A stretch of DNA of 64,000 nucleotides from Solimonas sp. K1W22B-7 (GCF_003428335.1 NZ_CP031704.1:372001-436000), one strand, 5' to 3'; counted from the first letter of the stretch, positions 26,387-35,893 are shown. Made by a program: numbers and translations. The notes: generated by a model from the letters alone, not told the origin.

Positions 26387-27514
26387 TTACAGGTCCCGGC
26401 TGAGGAACAGGCTGCCCCAGATGACCTCGCGATCACCGGGGCCATCTTTCAGTTCGGAGCTCTGGTAGCGCATGACGTAGGACAGCCGGTATTCCCGGCT
26501 GATCTGCGCAGTGACACCCGCCCAGGCCTCACCGATCAAGGGGCGCAGGTCGCTGTGGCTGTATTCCAGGTCGCTATCCCGGAACTGGCCTTGCAGGAAG
26601 GCGTTGTAGGCACGTGCCCGCGCCTTGATGCCACCCCATAGATAGAGCTCGCGCGAACCCGGCCGGATGTCGCTGCCTCCGATCACCGGAGCAGGTTCCG
26701 CGATGTACTCGACGCGCTCGGGCGGAAAGCTCCACCAGGGGGTGTTGATGCGACCCCAGCGCAGGGAAAGCGCGGCGCTGGCCTCGGTCAGGTATCCGAC
26801 GCTGCCCGCCAGCGAATGCTTCAACTCGAACTCGGTGCGTTCGCGCTGGAAGTTGGAGGCGATCAGGGCCTGGCGCGCGACGGTATAGCGGAAGGTCGGT
26901 TCGCCGCCGTTGGAAATCTGGTGGTCCCAGCCCTCGGCCTCTGCGATACCCAGGGCACTGTGGATGGCGTTCTGCCCGGCGCGGGCTAGCTTGAGGCCGA
27001 TGACGCCGATGGAGAAGCTGGTGTGCCAGGCGGGGTCGTCCTTGCTGCGGATGTAGTTGCGGCCGTTGGCCAGGTAGACCAGGCTGGCGTAGGGCCGGTC
27101 TCCAGGGATGACGGTGGGGATTTCGATATCGCCCGGCGTGAAGGCGACTACGCCGACCTGCAGGCTGTGCAGGGTGAAGCGGCTGCCGCAGCCCTGCCGC
27201 TCGATTCCCAGCAGGCTATCGAGACCGCCGAGCGGCCGGTCCAGAGAGACCCACCACTGTTGTGCGCGGCGCCCGGCGTAGGTGAAGGCGAAGCCGCCCG
27301 TATAGTCCTCGTCGCGATTGATCGGTACCAGAACGTCATTGTCGAAATAGGCTGACCAGCCGGCGTTGTATTTCTCCTGTCCATCCGCCTCCAGGGGAAT
27401 GCCGCGTACCTGGCCCGCAGTGTCCGTGCCGCAGGATTCCGCCAGGGCGGGCAGGCTGTGGCCGACAGCGGCGAGCAGTACCACGGTGGTCAGTTGCAGC
27501 TTGCGGCAGGACAT
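26387..27514 (-). CDS. LpxR-like lipid A 3'-O-deacylase (DUF2219)
   Basis: 375 residues with a signal peptide (1-25) and a GGGAG ribosome site. The N-terminal part has YFDNDVLVPINRDEDYTGG, which contains the Asn-Asp and Thr positions conserved in LpxR, and GDRPYASLVY, another family signature. The rest is a 12-stranded outer-membrane barrel. LpxR removes the 3'-acyloxyacyl group from lipid A in the outer membrane in a Ca-dependent way. Activity here is inferred. GC returns to the high value of the core genome. Confidence 0.8.
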   Translation of the reverse strand: MSCRKLQLTTVVLLAAVGHSLPALAESCGTDTAGQVRGIPLEADGQEKYNAGWSAYFDNDVLVPINRDEDYTGGFAFTYAGRRAQQWWVSLDRPLGGLDSLLGIERQGCGSRFTLHSLQVGVVAFTPGDIEIPTVIPGDRPYASLVYLANGRNYIRSKDDPAWHTSFSIGVIGLKLARAGQNAIHSALGIAEAEGWDHQISNGGEPTFRYTVARQALIASNFQRERTEFELKHSLAGSVGYLTEASAALSLRWGRINTPWWSFPPERVEYIAEPAPVIGGSDIRPGSRELYLWGGIKARARAYNAFLQGQFRDSDLEYSHSDLRPLIGEAWAGVTAQISREYRLSYVMRYQSSELKDGPGDREVIWGSLFLSRDL

Positions 27515-27532
27515 GCGCTTCTCCCTGTTGGT

Positions 27533-29128
27533 CTATGGCCGGCTGGCAATGAAATGGCGGATCCGCGGGTAGCCGGGCTCGCGCTGCAGCTCGCGGATGG
27601 CCTCCTGCAGGCGGCGGTCGTCCTGGCTGACGCGCTCGTGCTGGCGCAGGTGCTCCAGCCAGGAAGCGGTGCCGAAGCTCTCCAGGTAGCGCCCTGGTTC
27701 AGCGGAATCTTCGAACACGTCCCAGTCCAGCGCTCCATCACGGCGGCGGCCCTGGCCGAGTTGTGCCAGCAACCGCAGGAATCGTCCGCGATTCTCATCG
27801 GCCACGCTGTACTCCAGTGTGATGAGGACCGGACCGTGATCGTGCTCCGGCTCCTGCGACACCAGGGGCTGCGGCCAGTGCGCCGAAGGAGCGAGGTCGA
27901 GGCCATCGCTGCCGTCCAGCGACCAGGAGCGCACCAGAACCAGGGCGGCGCAGGCACCGACCGCCGCCAGCTGCAGCGCCAGTGCGGTGGAACCGAGCTG
28001 CGCGATCGTTCCCCATAGCAGGGAGCCGGAGGCAATCCCCAGCGAGAACACGACGATGTAGAGCGACAGGGCGCGGGCGCGCACCCAGCCTGCAACAGCC
28101 ATCTGCGAGGCGACCTGCAAGGAAGAGAGCACGCAGATCCAGCAGAAGCCGGCGAGCAGCATCGCAGGCAGCAGCCAGTGGATCGGCGGAACCTGTGACG
28201 CCAGCAGCATGCAGCCGGCGTAGCCCAGCGTGGCCCAGGTCACCAGCCGGTCGCGGCTCCAGCGCCGGCGCAGGCGCGGCAGCATCAAGGCCCCGGCCAC
28301 GGCGCCGGCACCGATCCCACCCAGCAGCAGCCCGTAGACGTTGGCGGAGGCCTGCAGGCCGCTGCGCACGACCACCGGCAAGAGCGCCGCCAGCGCGCTG
28401 CCGAACAGCAGGAAGGCGGCGCTGCGCACCAGCACGGCGCGCAGCGCGGGCGCATGGGCGGCGTAGCGCAGGCCGCTGCGCAGTGCGCCGCCGAGGCGTT
28501 CCGGCGGCAAGGCACTGGCCGCGGGATCGCGGCGCCAGCGCCATAGCACCAGCAGCACGCCGAGGAAAGTGAGGGCGTTGAGCGCGAAGGCCCAGGCGGC
28601 CCCGAACTGCGCGACGACGAGTCCCCCCAGTGCCGGACCGATGGAGCGTGCGATGTTCATGCTGAGCGAGCCGAGCGCCACGGCGGAGCCCAGCATGGCC
28701 CGTGGCACCAGCTCCGGGGTTGTTGCGTTCTGCGCCGGCATGCTCATGGCGGCGCCGCAGCCCAGGGCGAAGGTCAGCATCAACAGGAGTTCTGGGGTCA
28801 GTTGGCCCCGGTGCGCCAGCAGGGCCAGCAGGCTGGCCACCGCGAACATCCAGGCCTGCGCCAGCATGAGGTAGCGACGGCGGTCGACAATGTCGGCGAG
28901 GGCTCCGGCGAACAGGGCCAGCAACACCACCGGCACCGTCGTGGCCGACTGCACCGCGGCGATCATCAGCGGCGCATCGCTGAGGTCCGCCATCAGCCAG
29001 GCGGCCGCCGTGTCGTGCACCCAGGTGCCGACGTTGCCGGCGAGGATGGCCAGCCACAGCGCACGGAAAGTCGGCACCCGCAGCGGCGCCCAGGCGCCTG
29101 CGGCGGGCTCGCGGGTCTGCGTTGCCAT
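27533..29128 (-). CDS. MFS exporter (MFS_3/EntS-like) with soluble C-terminal domain
   Basis: 531 residues. Twelve membrane helices fill about 15-410; ADIVDRRRYLM is the MFS loop motif and the N-terminal LRVPTFRALWLA is typical of the EntS/MFS_3 branch. About 110 residues follow the last helix and resemble an antibiotic-biosynthesis-monooxygenase-type ferredoxin-like fold (begins PVLITLEYSV). This tail is known in part of the family. It is co-directional with the amidohydrolase upstream, five bases apart, and probably in one operon. Substrate unknown; export of a small organic molecule is most likely. Confidence 0.85.
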   Translation of the reverse strand: MATQTREPAAGAWAPLRVPTFRALWLAILAGNVGTWVHDTAAAWLMADLSDAPLMIAAVQSATTVPVVLLALFAGALADIVDRRRYLMLAQAWMFAVASLLALLAHRGQLTPELLLMLTFALGCGAAMSMPAQNATTPELVPRAMLGSAVALGSLSMNIARSIGPALGGLVVAQFGAAWAFALNALTFLGVLLVLWRWRRDPAASALPPERLGGALRSGLRYAAHAPALRAVLVRSAAFLLFGSALAALLPVVVRSGLQASANVYGLLLGGIGAGAVAGALMLPRLRRRWSRDRLVTWATLGYAGCMLLASQVPPIHWLLPAMLLAGFCWICVLSSLQVASQMAVAGWVRARALSLYIVVFSLGIASGSLLWGTIAQLGSTALALQLAAVGACAALVLVRSWSLDGSDGLDLAPSAHWPQPLVSQEPEHDHGPVLITLEYSVADENRGRFLRLLAQLGQGRRRDGALDWDVFEDSAEPGRYLESFGTASWLEHLRQHERVSQDDRRLQEAIRELQREPGYPRIRHFIASRP

Positions 29129-29133
29129 GGGCC

Positions 29134-31095
29134 CTAGAACGCGAAGCAGGCGCAGCCGACGGCGCCCCAGAAGGCTTGCAGGTCGCTGGTGGGCGCCGCA
29201 TGCCGGGCCGCGTGGGCGTGGCCATGGACGGCACAGGGGGTGGTGCCGTGATGGCGGTGGCTGGCCTGCACGACCCGCTGCGCCTGTGCCAGCGTTGCGC
29301 CCTGGTAGCCGCCGTAGTGCGCCACGGGTGACCAGTCGGGCATCGGCCTGGGCAGCGCCGGCGCCAGCGGTCCGAAGGGACCACTGCCGTGGACGATGCG
29401 GCCGCCGACCACGGTCAACAGGCTCGTCAGGTCCTTGATCTGCTCTTCCGGCACCTTGAGGTAGTCGCCGGAGAGCAGCGCGAAATCGGCGTAGCGCCCA
29501 ATGGCCAGGCGCCCCTTGCGCTCCTCCTCGGCGGAGAACCAGGCACTGCCCTCGGTGTAGAGCCGCAGCGCCTGCTCACGCTCCAGCAGGTTGTTCTCGC
29601 CGTACAGCGGCAAGCCGCCGATGGTGCGGCCGGTGACCAGCCAGTACAACGCCACCCAGGGGTTGTAGCTGGCCACGCGCGTGGCATCGGTGCCGGCGCC
29701 GACCGGCACCCCCGCGGCCAGCAGCTGGCGCACCGGCGGCGTGGCCTGCGCGGCCTTGGCGCCATAGCGCTCGACGAAGTCCTCGCCCTGGTAGGCCATG
29801 CGGTGCTGGATGGCGACGCCGCCGCCCAGGACGCGCACGCGCTCGATGTTGCGCGCGCTGATCGTTTCGGCATGATCGAGGAACCAGTGCAGGCCCTTGA
29901 ACGGGACATCCTTGTTGACCTTCTCGTAGACGTCGAGGATGCGCGTGATGCTCTCGTCGTAGGTGGCATGGATGCGGAACGGCCAGCGCTGCTGGGCCAG
30001 CAGGCGCACCACCGGCTCGAGATCACCCTCCAGGCTGCCCGAGAGGTCGGGACGCGGCTCGCGGAAGTCCTCGAAATCCGCCGCGGAGAACACCAGCATC
30101 TCGCCGGCGCCGTTGTGGCGCAGCATGGCATCGCCGTCGCCGGGCTTGACCATGCCGGTCCAGCGCTTGAAGTCCGCCAGTTCGCCACCCTTGTTCTGGG
30201 TGAACAGGTTGTAGGCGATGCGCAGGGTCAGCTCACCGTCGCGGTGCAGCTGCTGGATGATCTGGTAGTCCTCCGGATAGTTCTGGAAGCCGCCGCCGGC
30301 ATCGATCACCGAGGTGACGCCCAGACGGTTCAGCTCGCGCATGAAGTGGCGCGTGGAGTTGACCTGGTACTCCGGCGGCAGCTTGGGCCCTGCCGCCAGC
30401 GCCGAGTACAGAATCAGGGCATTGGGCTTGGCCAGCAGCAGTCCGGTGGGATTGCCGGCCTTGTCGCGCTCGATCAGGCCACCCGGCGGGTTCGGCGTGT
30501 CCTTGCCGTAGCCGATGGCGCGCAGCGCCGCGCGGTTGAGCAGGGCCCGGTCGTAGAGGCGCAGGATGAATACCGGCGTATCGGGGGCGGCCTGGTTGAT
30601 CTCGTCCAGCGTCGGCAGGCGCTTTTCCCGGAACTGGTGCTCGGTGAAGCCGCCGACCACGCGCACCCACTGCGGCGCTGGCGTGCGGGCGACCTGCGCC
30701 TTGAGCATGGCCATGGCGTCGGCCAGGCTGCGCACCCCATCCCAGCGCAGCTCCATGTTGTAGTTGAGGCCGCCGCGGATCAGGTGGATGTGGCTGTCGT
30801 TCAGGCCAGGGATGAGGCGCCGGCCGCCGGCGTCGATGAGCTTCGTCGAGTCCCCCTTGAGCTTCATGATCGCGGCTTCGTCCCCCACGGCGGCGATCAG
30901 GCCGTCGCGAACGGCCATGGCGGCCGCTTCCGGCTGCTTCGGGTCCAGCGTGGTGATTCTTGCGTTGCGTACGATCAGGTCGGCCATGCCGTTCTCCGCT
31001 TGCCTGGAAAAGCCCCGGGGCGCCAGGGCCAGTCCGCAGCCGGCGGCGAGGCCCTGCAGAAGGGACCGACGCTGGCTGGATGTCTGCTGACTCAT
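29134..31095 (-). CDS. amidohydrolase (YtcJ-like) with Tat-type signal and His-rich tail
   Basis: 653 residues. The N-terminus has SQRRSLLQG followed by a hydrophobic stretch, a plausible Tat signal. The amidohydrolase metal site starts with DSHIHL near residue 100, continues through FRIHATYDE and FLDHAE, and ends with GAGTDATR. This layout is that of the YtcJ/AepA branch. The last 45 residues are unusual: rich in His and Cys (SHRHHG, VHGHAHAARH, GCACFAF). They may bind a metal. It precedes the MFS gene and is divergent from an AraC regulator. Confidence 0.82.
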   Translation of the reverse strand: MSQQTSSQRRSLLQGLAAGCGLALAPRGFSRQAENGMADLIVRNARITTLDPKQPEAAAMAVRDGLIAAVGDEAAIMKLKGDSTKLIDAGGRRLIPGLNDSHIHLIRGGLNYNMELRWDGVRSLADAMAMLKAQVARTPAPQWVRVVGGFTEHQFREKRLPTLDEINQAAPDTPVFILRLYDRALLNRAALRAIGYGKDTPNPPGGLIERDKAGNPTGLLLAKPNALILYSALAAGPKLPPEYQVNSTRHFMRELNRLGVTSVIDAGGGFQNYPEDYQIIQQLHRDGELTLRIAYNLFTQNKGGELADFKRWTGMVKPGDGDAMLRHNGAGEMLVFSAADFEDFREPRPDLSGSLEGDLEPVVRLLAQQRWPFRIHATYDESITRILDVYEKVNKDVPFKGLHWFLDHAETISARNIERVRVLGGGVAIQHRMAYQGEDFVERYGAKAAQATPPVRQLLAAGVPVGAGTDATRVASYNPWVALYWLVTGRTIGGLPLYGENNLLEREQALRLYTEGSAWFSAEEERKGRLAIGRYADFALLSGDYLKVPEEQIKDLTSLLTVVGGRIVHGSGPFGPLAPALPRPMPDWSPVAHYGGYQGATLAQAQRVVQASHRHHGTTPCAVHGHAHAARHAAPTSDLQAFWGAVGCACFAF

Positions 31096-31377
31096 AGCGA
31101 TCCCGCACCCGGTGGCTGGTGCCGGCTACTGTCGCCGCCGATGCCGCCGATTGATTGGACTGGCGTGCGCAAGCCCCGCCGGCAGAGCGCCCGCACTTCG
31201 CGCGGACCGGGGACGCGGCGGCCACCGTATACATCTTCGGCTTCGGGCCGACCGATACCCGCTACGCCGAGTAAGCCGGCCGCATGCCGCCAATTTCAGG
31301 ATTTTTCAGATCGCGCCAAAGACTCCGCCACGTCATGGAACTAGCTTGGGATCGGGCTCACGACATGGAGGAGTGGC

Positions 31378-31938
31378 ATGAGCGACAGGTCTATGGAAGG
31401 GGACGCGCTGTCGGCCCCGGCCGACCCCAGGGAAGCGGCACCCCGGGGTCATGACGTCATCGGCGATGGCGTGTGCCGGCCAAGCAACGGCCTGAATCGC
31501 CGGGCCCTGCGGCGGGTACATGCCTATATGCTGGCCCATCTGGGAGAGCGCATCGGACTCGAGGATCTGGCACGGGCGGCCTGCATGAGCCGTTTCCATT
31601 TCGCCAGACAGTTTCGCGGCAGCACTGCCTGCAGCCCGATGGAATACCTCCTGTACCTGCGTCTGGAGACGGCGGCGGGCCTGCTCGCAGCCGGCGAGCG
31701 GCCGATCGGGGACATCGCGCTCGCCGCCGGCTTCTGCGACCAGAGCCACTTCTGCCGGACCTTCCGGCGTTGTACGGGCCTGACACCGAAGGAGTATGCA
31801 CGGCGCTGCGCCGACGGCCTTGCCGTGCCGCCGGTGCAGGCTCCGGGGATCGGATCGCCGTCCGGCATCTCTGCAACGGTGTACCAGGAGGCTCAGGCGG
31901 ATTCGATCTTCGACGACGAGCTTGCTGTCGTTGCGTAG
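31378..31938 (+). CDS. short AraC-family regulator (DNA-binding domain only)
   Basis: 186 residues from ATG 31378 with GGAGG upstream. The two HTH motifs are closely similar to those of the 23971-24507 regulator (both contain SRFHFAR and GFCDQSHF), but codon use here is high-GC. No effector domain is present. It is divergent from the amidohydrolase/MFS operon and is likely its regulator; it is convergent with the alginate-export-like porin gene. Confidence 0.85.
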   Translation: MSDRSMEGDALSAPADPREAAPRGHDVIGDGVCRPSNGLNRRALRRVHAYMLAHLGERIGLEDLARAACMSRFHFARQFRGSTACSPMEYLLYLRLETAAGLLAAGERPIGDIALAAGFCDQSHFCRTFRRCTGLTPKEYARRCADGLAVPPVQAPGIGSPSGISATVYQEAQADSIFDDELAVVA

Positions 31939-31949
31939 GCGCGTGCCGC

Positions 31950-33338
31950 TCAGAAGCGCCATGCCGCCGACAGCATGCCGAAGTCGACGTCGGAGCCGCC
32001 GGCCTGGCGTATCGCCGCACCCGCCTCGAAGTGCACATAGGCAGCGCGCAGTTCCAGCCGTGGCGTCGGCTTCCACATCGGCTCGAAACGGAATTGCTGG
32101 CCGATCTCCGACGAGCCGCCGGTACTGCCGGCCAGCGGCGTCGCCGGCGACGGGGTGAGATAGACGGCATCGGCCTGGCGCTGCTTCCGCAGCAGGTTCC
32201 AGCCCAGGGCCAGCGTCAGCCGGTCGGAGGGATAGAGGGTCAGCGTGGGTTGCAGGTCGATGAAATTCGCCGGCGCGACCAGGCTGGCCTCGCTGAAGTA
32301 GGTGGGGTTCGGATACAGCGCGTTGAAGGTCTGCAGGCGGCCGTCGCCAAGGTCGCCGTCGCCGCTGGCGATGTTGGCCTTGAGGCCCAGACGCGGTCGC
32401 CAGGACCATGATGGCAAGCGGTAGCCGCTATCGCTGGCGACGGTCCAGGCGCGGATGGCGTCGCTGCCGTGGCGGCCGTTCTGACCGATCGCCTCGATGT
32501 TCCAGTCCAGCCGCTCCCAGCGGCCATACCAGCGCAGGCCCAGCGAGCGGCGCCGCTCCGCTGCGCTGCCCGCCGCGAAGCTCGCGCTGCCGCGTTCGTA
32601 GTCCAGGTAGTAGGTCTCGAGCACGCCGCCCGGGGGGGAGGGCGTCAGGGCCAGCTGCAGGCCGCGCAGGCTCTCCTGCGGATGTCGCCGGTCGTCGAAT
32701 GCGCCCGGCTCGTTGCGCACCGGGCGCAACTGGAAGGCGTCGAGCCGCCAGCCGCCGCCGCTCCAGAATCCGCGGACGCCATCGAAGGCGCGGCGCAGGT
32801 TCGGCGACTCGCGCACCGATACCAGGCGGGAACTGCCCAGGCTCAGTTCCTGGCGGCCGGCACGCAGCGTGGCGCGGCCACTGCCGAGCGCGAACGCCAG
32901 GTCGGCGAAGCCCTGCTGCAAGTCCGGATCGCTCTGGTCCGAAGGCGTGGGACCACCATCGCGGCCGCTCTGGGCGTACGCGCCGAGTTGCGTGAACAGG
33001 CGCAGGCCGCCGCCCAGGTGCAGGTCGGCGTGCAGCAGCAGCCGATGCAGCGTGTAGCGATCGCTGCGCGTGCCGATACCGAAATCGGGTGCGTCGACCG
33101 CTTCGAAACGTTCGCGCCACTCACCGCCCAGGCTGAGGTAGCGCTGGCCGCCGCCGGACAGCGGCAGGCACTTGAGCCGGTCGGTGGCCGGCAAGCCGGC
33201 GCGGCCGCAGAACGCCTGCCAATCCTCGTCGTAGCGATGCGGCGCGAAGTCCGGGCGTTCCGCCGCCGCCGCCGCGGCACAGGCCGCCAGCAGGATTCCG
33301 GCGGCGAGACGCTCAGGCCGCTGCGCCGTGGCCTTCAC
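31950..33338 (-). CDS. alginate-export-type outer-membrane porin (AlgE-like)
   Basis: 462 residues from GTG 33338. Signal peptide to about 26 (AAAAAAE). The rest alternates hydrophobic and polar residues as a large barrel and ends with the aromatic residues AAWRF. Internal sequence (LRAGRQELSLGSSRLV, FDGVRGFW, RLDAF) is characteristic of the alginate_exp family, which includes many uncharacterised porins. Its start overlaps the DoxX gene by 26 bases, so they form one operon. Substrate is uncertain and alginate should not be assumed. Confidence 0.82.
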   Translation of the reverse strand: MKATAQRPERLAAGILLAACAAAAAAERPDFAPHRYDEDWQAFCGRAGLPATDRLKCLPLSGGGQRYLSLGGEWRERFEAVDAPDFGIGTRSDRYTLHRLLLHADLHLGGGLRLFTQLGAYAQSGRDGGPTPSDQSDPDLQQGFADLAFALGSGRATLRAGRQELSLGSSRLVSVRESPNLRRAFDGVRGFWSGGGWRLDAFQLRPVRNEPGAFDDRRHPQESLRGLQLALTPSPPGGVLETYYLDYERGSASFAAGSAAERRRSLGLRWYGRWERLDWNIEAIGQNGRHGSDAIRAWTVASDSGYRLPSWSWRPRLGLKANIASGDGDLGDGRLQTFNALYPNPTYFSEASLVAPANFIDLQPTLTLYPSDRLTLALGWNLLRKQRQADAVYLTPSPATPLAGSTGGSSEIGQQFRFEPMWKPTPRLELRAAYVHFEAGAAIRQAGGSDVDFGMLSAAWRF

Positions 33339-33717
33339 GCAGTGCCAGTACCGCGATCATGATGAAGCCGCCGACCAGGCCGGCATGCTCGAGGAAAGCA
33401 TTGAGGTTGTGGAAGCGCTCCATGCCGTCCATGGTCCAGAAGGCATGGCCGATCAGCGTGGCCAGTACCGTGAAGCCGGCCAGCGCAAACGCTCCGAGCG
33501 CGCGCAATCGCCCGCCGGTGAACAGCACCAGCGCCGAGCCGCCGAGCTGCACCGCGATAGTCAGGACGGCAAACAGGGCCGGCGGCTCGAGCCCGAAGTG
33601 CGCCTGCTCGGCCAGCGCCGCCGGGAAGTCGGATAGCTTGGCCAGGCCGCTGTACAGGAACGCCAGGCACAGGCCGAAGCGGCACAGCCACAGCGGCAGG
33701 CGGCCTTCAGGCTTCAT
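33313..33717 (-). CDS. DoxX-family membrane protein
   Basis: 134 residues with four hydrophobic helices and the DoxX-type FLYSGLAKLSDF segment near the N-terminus. The ATG overlaps the XapX stop as ATGA. Part of a four-gene minus-strand run: isochorismatase-like, XapX, DoxX, porin. DoxX proteins are often linked to redox or sulfur stress enzymes; the role here is unknown. Confidence 0.85.
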   Translation of the reverse strand: MKPEGRLPLWLCRFGLCLAFLYSGLAKLSDFPAALAEQAHFGLEPPALFAVLTIAVQLGGSALVLFTGGRLRALGAFALAGFTVLATLIGHAFWTMDGMERFHNLNAFLEHAGLVGGFIMIAVLALREGHGAAA

Positions 33718-33983
33718 GCACGATCGCCGGGGACATCATCGGTGGGCGGCGCCTTGGGCAGTTCGCCGAACACGTGCTCGCCGCACTGCTGGCGGACCCA
33801 TCCCACGGTCACCGTCTCGCGCGCCAGCAGGCGCTTGGCCAGCGGTACGGCCTGCTCGCCGAGCAGGATGCCGAGCAGGCCGATCAGGGCCACCACCGGG
33901 GGCGCCGGCGAACGCACGTTGAGCAGCCCGTAGATGGCGCCGACCAGAAGGCCGGCGCCGAGGGACAACAGGTAGATCTTCAT
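33714..33983 (-). CDS. XapX-domain small membrane protein
   Basis: 89 residues from ATG 33983. Two hydrophobic segments (YLLSLGAGLLVGAIYGLL and PPVVALIGLLGILLGE) with the conserved RSPAPP between them define the XapX/DUF1427 family. A hydrophilic C-terminal tail of about 35 residues follows. Overlaps the DoxX start by four bases. Function of the family is unknown. Confidence 0.85.
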   Translation of the reverse strand: MKIYLLSLGAGLLVGAIYGLLNVRSPAPPVVALIGLLGILLGEQAVPLAKRLLARETVTVGWVRQQCGEHVFGELPKAPPTDDVPGDRA

Positions 33984-34009
33984 GACTCCGCCTCCGCCAC
34001 CGGCCGGGC

Positions 34010-34690
34010 TCAGTGTCCGCCCGGAATCTTGTAGGTCGGGAACTGGGTCGGCGGCGCGCCATGCACCATGGTGTAGGCGTATTCGACGCCGATGCCGTAG
34101 GCGCCGCAGTGATTCTTGACGATGTCCATGACCGCGTCGTAGGTGTCGCGCTGCGCCCAGTCGCGCTGCCATTCCAGCAGGGTGGACAGCGCCGTCACCG
34201 GCTTGGCACCGGCCTGGATCACGCGCTTCATGGCGTTCTCGTGCGACAGCAGGCTGACGTCGCCGCAGCAGTCCTCGACCACGTAGACCTCATAACCGTC
34301 GTGGATCGCCTGGATCGTGGGCAGTGCCACGCAGGTCTCGGTCCACAGGCCGGACAGCACGATCTTCTTCTTGCCGGTCTTCTTGATCGCGGCAACGAAG
34401 TTGTCGTCGTCCCAGGAGTTCATCGAGGAGCGCTCGATCGGCGCCACGCCCGGCAGCGCGGCGAGCACCTGCGGCCAGGTGTTGCCGCTGAAACTCTTGC
34501 TCTCCACCGTCGACAGCACCACCGGCACGCCGAATACCTGTGCGGCCTTGGCCAGCACGACGTTGTTGTTGATGATCGTCTGGCGGTCGTGACTGGCGGT
34601 GCCGAACAGCATCTGGCCCTGCAGGTCGATGAGGGCGACGACGCAGTTGTCGGGGGTGAGCAGGCCTTTTTCGCTGCGCTTCTTGAGCAT
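34010..34690 (-). CDS. isochorismatase-family cysteine hydrolase (YcaC-like)
   Basis: 226 residues from ATG 34690. DLQGQM near residue 22 supplies the catalytic Asp, a Lys follows in the central part, and WTETCVALP carries the catalytic Cys near residue 118. The length and the C-terminal extension match YcaC-like hydrolases. It heads the operon with XapX, DoxX and the porin. Upstream is a 231-base divergent region shared with the Tat-exported hydrolase. The large extension of the frame up to 35959 is a shadow of that hydrolase. Confidence 0.88.
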   Translation of the reverse strand: MLKKRSEKGLLTPDNCVVALIDLQGQMLFGTASHDRQTIINNNVVLAKAAQVFGVPVVLSTVESKSFSGNTWPQVLAALPGVAPIERSSMNSWDDDNFVAAIKKTGKKKIVLSGLWTETCVALPTIQAIHDGYEVYVVEDCCGDVSLLSHENAMKRVIQAGAKPVTALSTLLEWQRDWAQRDTYDAVMDIVKNHCGAYGIGVEYAYTMVHGAPPTQFPTYKIPGGH

Positions 34691-34921
34691 GGGGTTCTCT
34701 CGGAAGGTGTGGATGGGTGGGTTGAACCTTGGGGGTCCAACCGTGGCCATGCTGCGACGCGGCGCGGTCGATTGATTGTCACGCCGTGCTCTCTTCTGGC
34801 CAGCGGTGAAGAACTGCACGCTCATCCAAAACCGAGCATGCGCGTCCAAGCGCCGCGGGGCTGCGCCGCGGAAGACTGGCCGTAGCCTGCAATGGCAAGG
34901 CCCAAAAAGGAGAACGCGACG

Positions 34922-35893
34922 ATGGACAGCGGCACGAAGCAAGGCGGGGACCTGTCGCGGCGCGATCTTCTCAAGGCAGGGGCTGGCATCGCCGCGGGGC
35001 TCTCGCTCCCCGGTGCCGCCTGGGCCGCCGGCAACTCCACCAACGCTCCCCAACGAGGATCTCAAGCCATGAGCACCATCACCACGAAGGACGGTACGCA
35101 GCTCTACTACAAGGACTGGGGCTCCGGTCAACCGGTAGTGTTCAGCCATGGCTGGCCGTTGAATTCGGACAGCTGGGAAGCGCAGATGATGTTCCTGGCC
35201 GACAAGGGCTATCGCTGCATCGCCCATGACCGGCGCGGGCACGGTCGCTCCAGCCAGCCCTGGAACGGCAACGAGATGAACACCTACGCCGACGACCTGG
35301 CGGCGCTGATGGATATGCTGGACCTGAAGAAGGCCGTACTGTTCGGCTTCTCTACCGGTGGGGGCGAGGTGGCGCGCTACATCGGGCGCCATGGCACTCG
35401 GCGCGTCGCCAAGGCAGGGCTGATCTCCGCGGTGGCCCCGCTGATGCTCAAGACCCCCGCCAACCCGGGCGGGCTGCCGGTCTCGGTATTCGATGGCCTC
35501 CGTGCCGGCTCGCTCGCCGATCGCTCGCAACTGTACCGGGACATCGCCAGCGGCCCGTTCTACGGCTACAACCGCCCCGGAGCCAAACCCTCGCAAGGGG
35601 TGATCGATTCCTTCTGGATGGCCGGCATGATGTGCGGTCACAAGAATGCCTATGACTGCATCAAGGCATTCTCCGAGACGGACTTCACCGAGGACCTCAA
35701 GAAGTTCGACGTGCCGACACTGGTGCTGCATGGAGACGACGACCAGATCGTGCCCATTGGCGCCGCCGGCCTCGCTTCGGCCAAGATCCTCAGGAACGCG
35801 ACGCTGAAGGTCTACAAGGGTGCCCCGCATGGCCTGTCCGACACCCACAAAGACCAACTGAACCAGGATCTGCTGGCCTTCATCAGGGCCTGA
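34922..35893 (+). CDS. Tat-exported alpha/beta hydrolase (non-haem haloperoxidase-like)
   Basis: 323 residues from ATG 34922 with AAGGAG upstream. A Tat signal ([10 protein letters not shown] then a hydrophobic stretch ending AWAA) covers about 1-36. The core has SHGWPL, the nucleophile elbow GFSTGGGE with Ser144, an Asp in GDDDQIVP and a His in APHGLSDTH. The [15 protein letters not shown]-like segment is typical of cofactor-free chloroperoxidases and related esterases. Unlike the island hydrolases it uses Ser, not Asp. A second ATG after the signal (before STITTKDG) resembles the normal start of cytosolic homologues, so the Tat leader looks added to a standard enzyme. Confidence 0.85.
   Translation: MDSGTKQGGDLSRRDLLKAGAGIAAGLSLPGAAWAAGNSTNAPQRGSQAMSTITTKDGTQLYYKDWGSGQPVVFSHGWPLNSDSWEAQMMFLADKGYRCIAHDRRGHGRSSQPWNGNEMNTYADDLAALMDMLDLKKAVLFGFSTGGGEVARYIGRHGTRRVAKAGLISAVAPLMLKTPANPGGLPVSVFDGLRAGSLADRSQLYRDIASGPFYGYNRPGAKPSQGVIDSFWMAGMMCGHKNAYDCIKAFSETDFTEDLKKFDVPTLVLHGDDDQIVPIGAAGLASAKILRNATLKVYKGAPHGLSDTHKDQLNQDLLAFIRA

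Noticed and set aside
31950-33338. Alginate secretion function for the AlgE-like porin
   Set aside because: No alginate biosynthesis genes are nearby and the family includes many porins with other roles.
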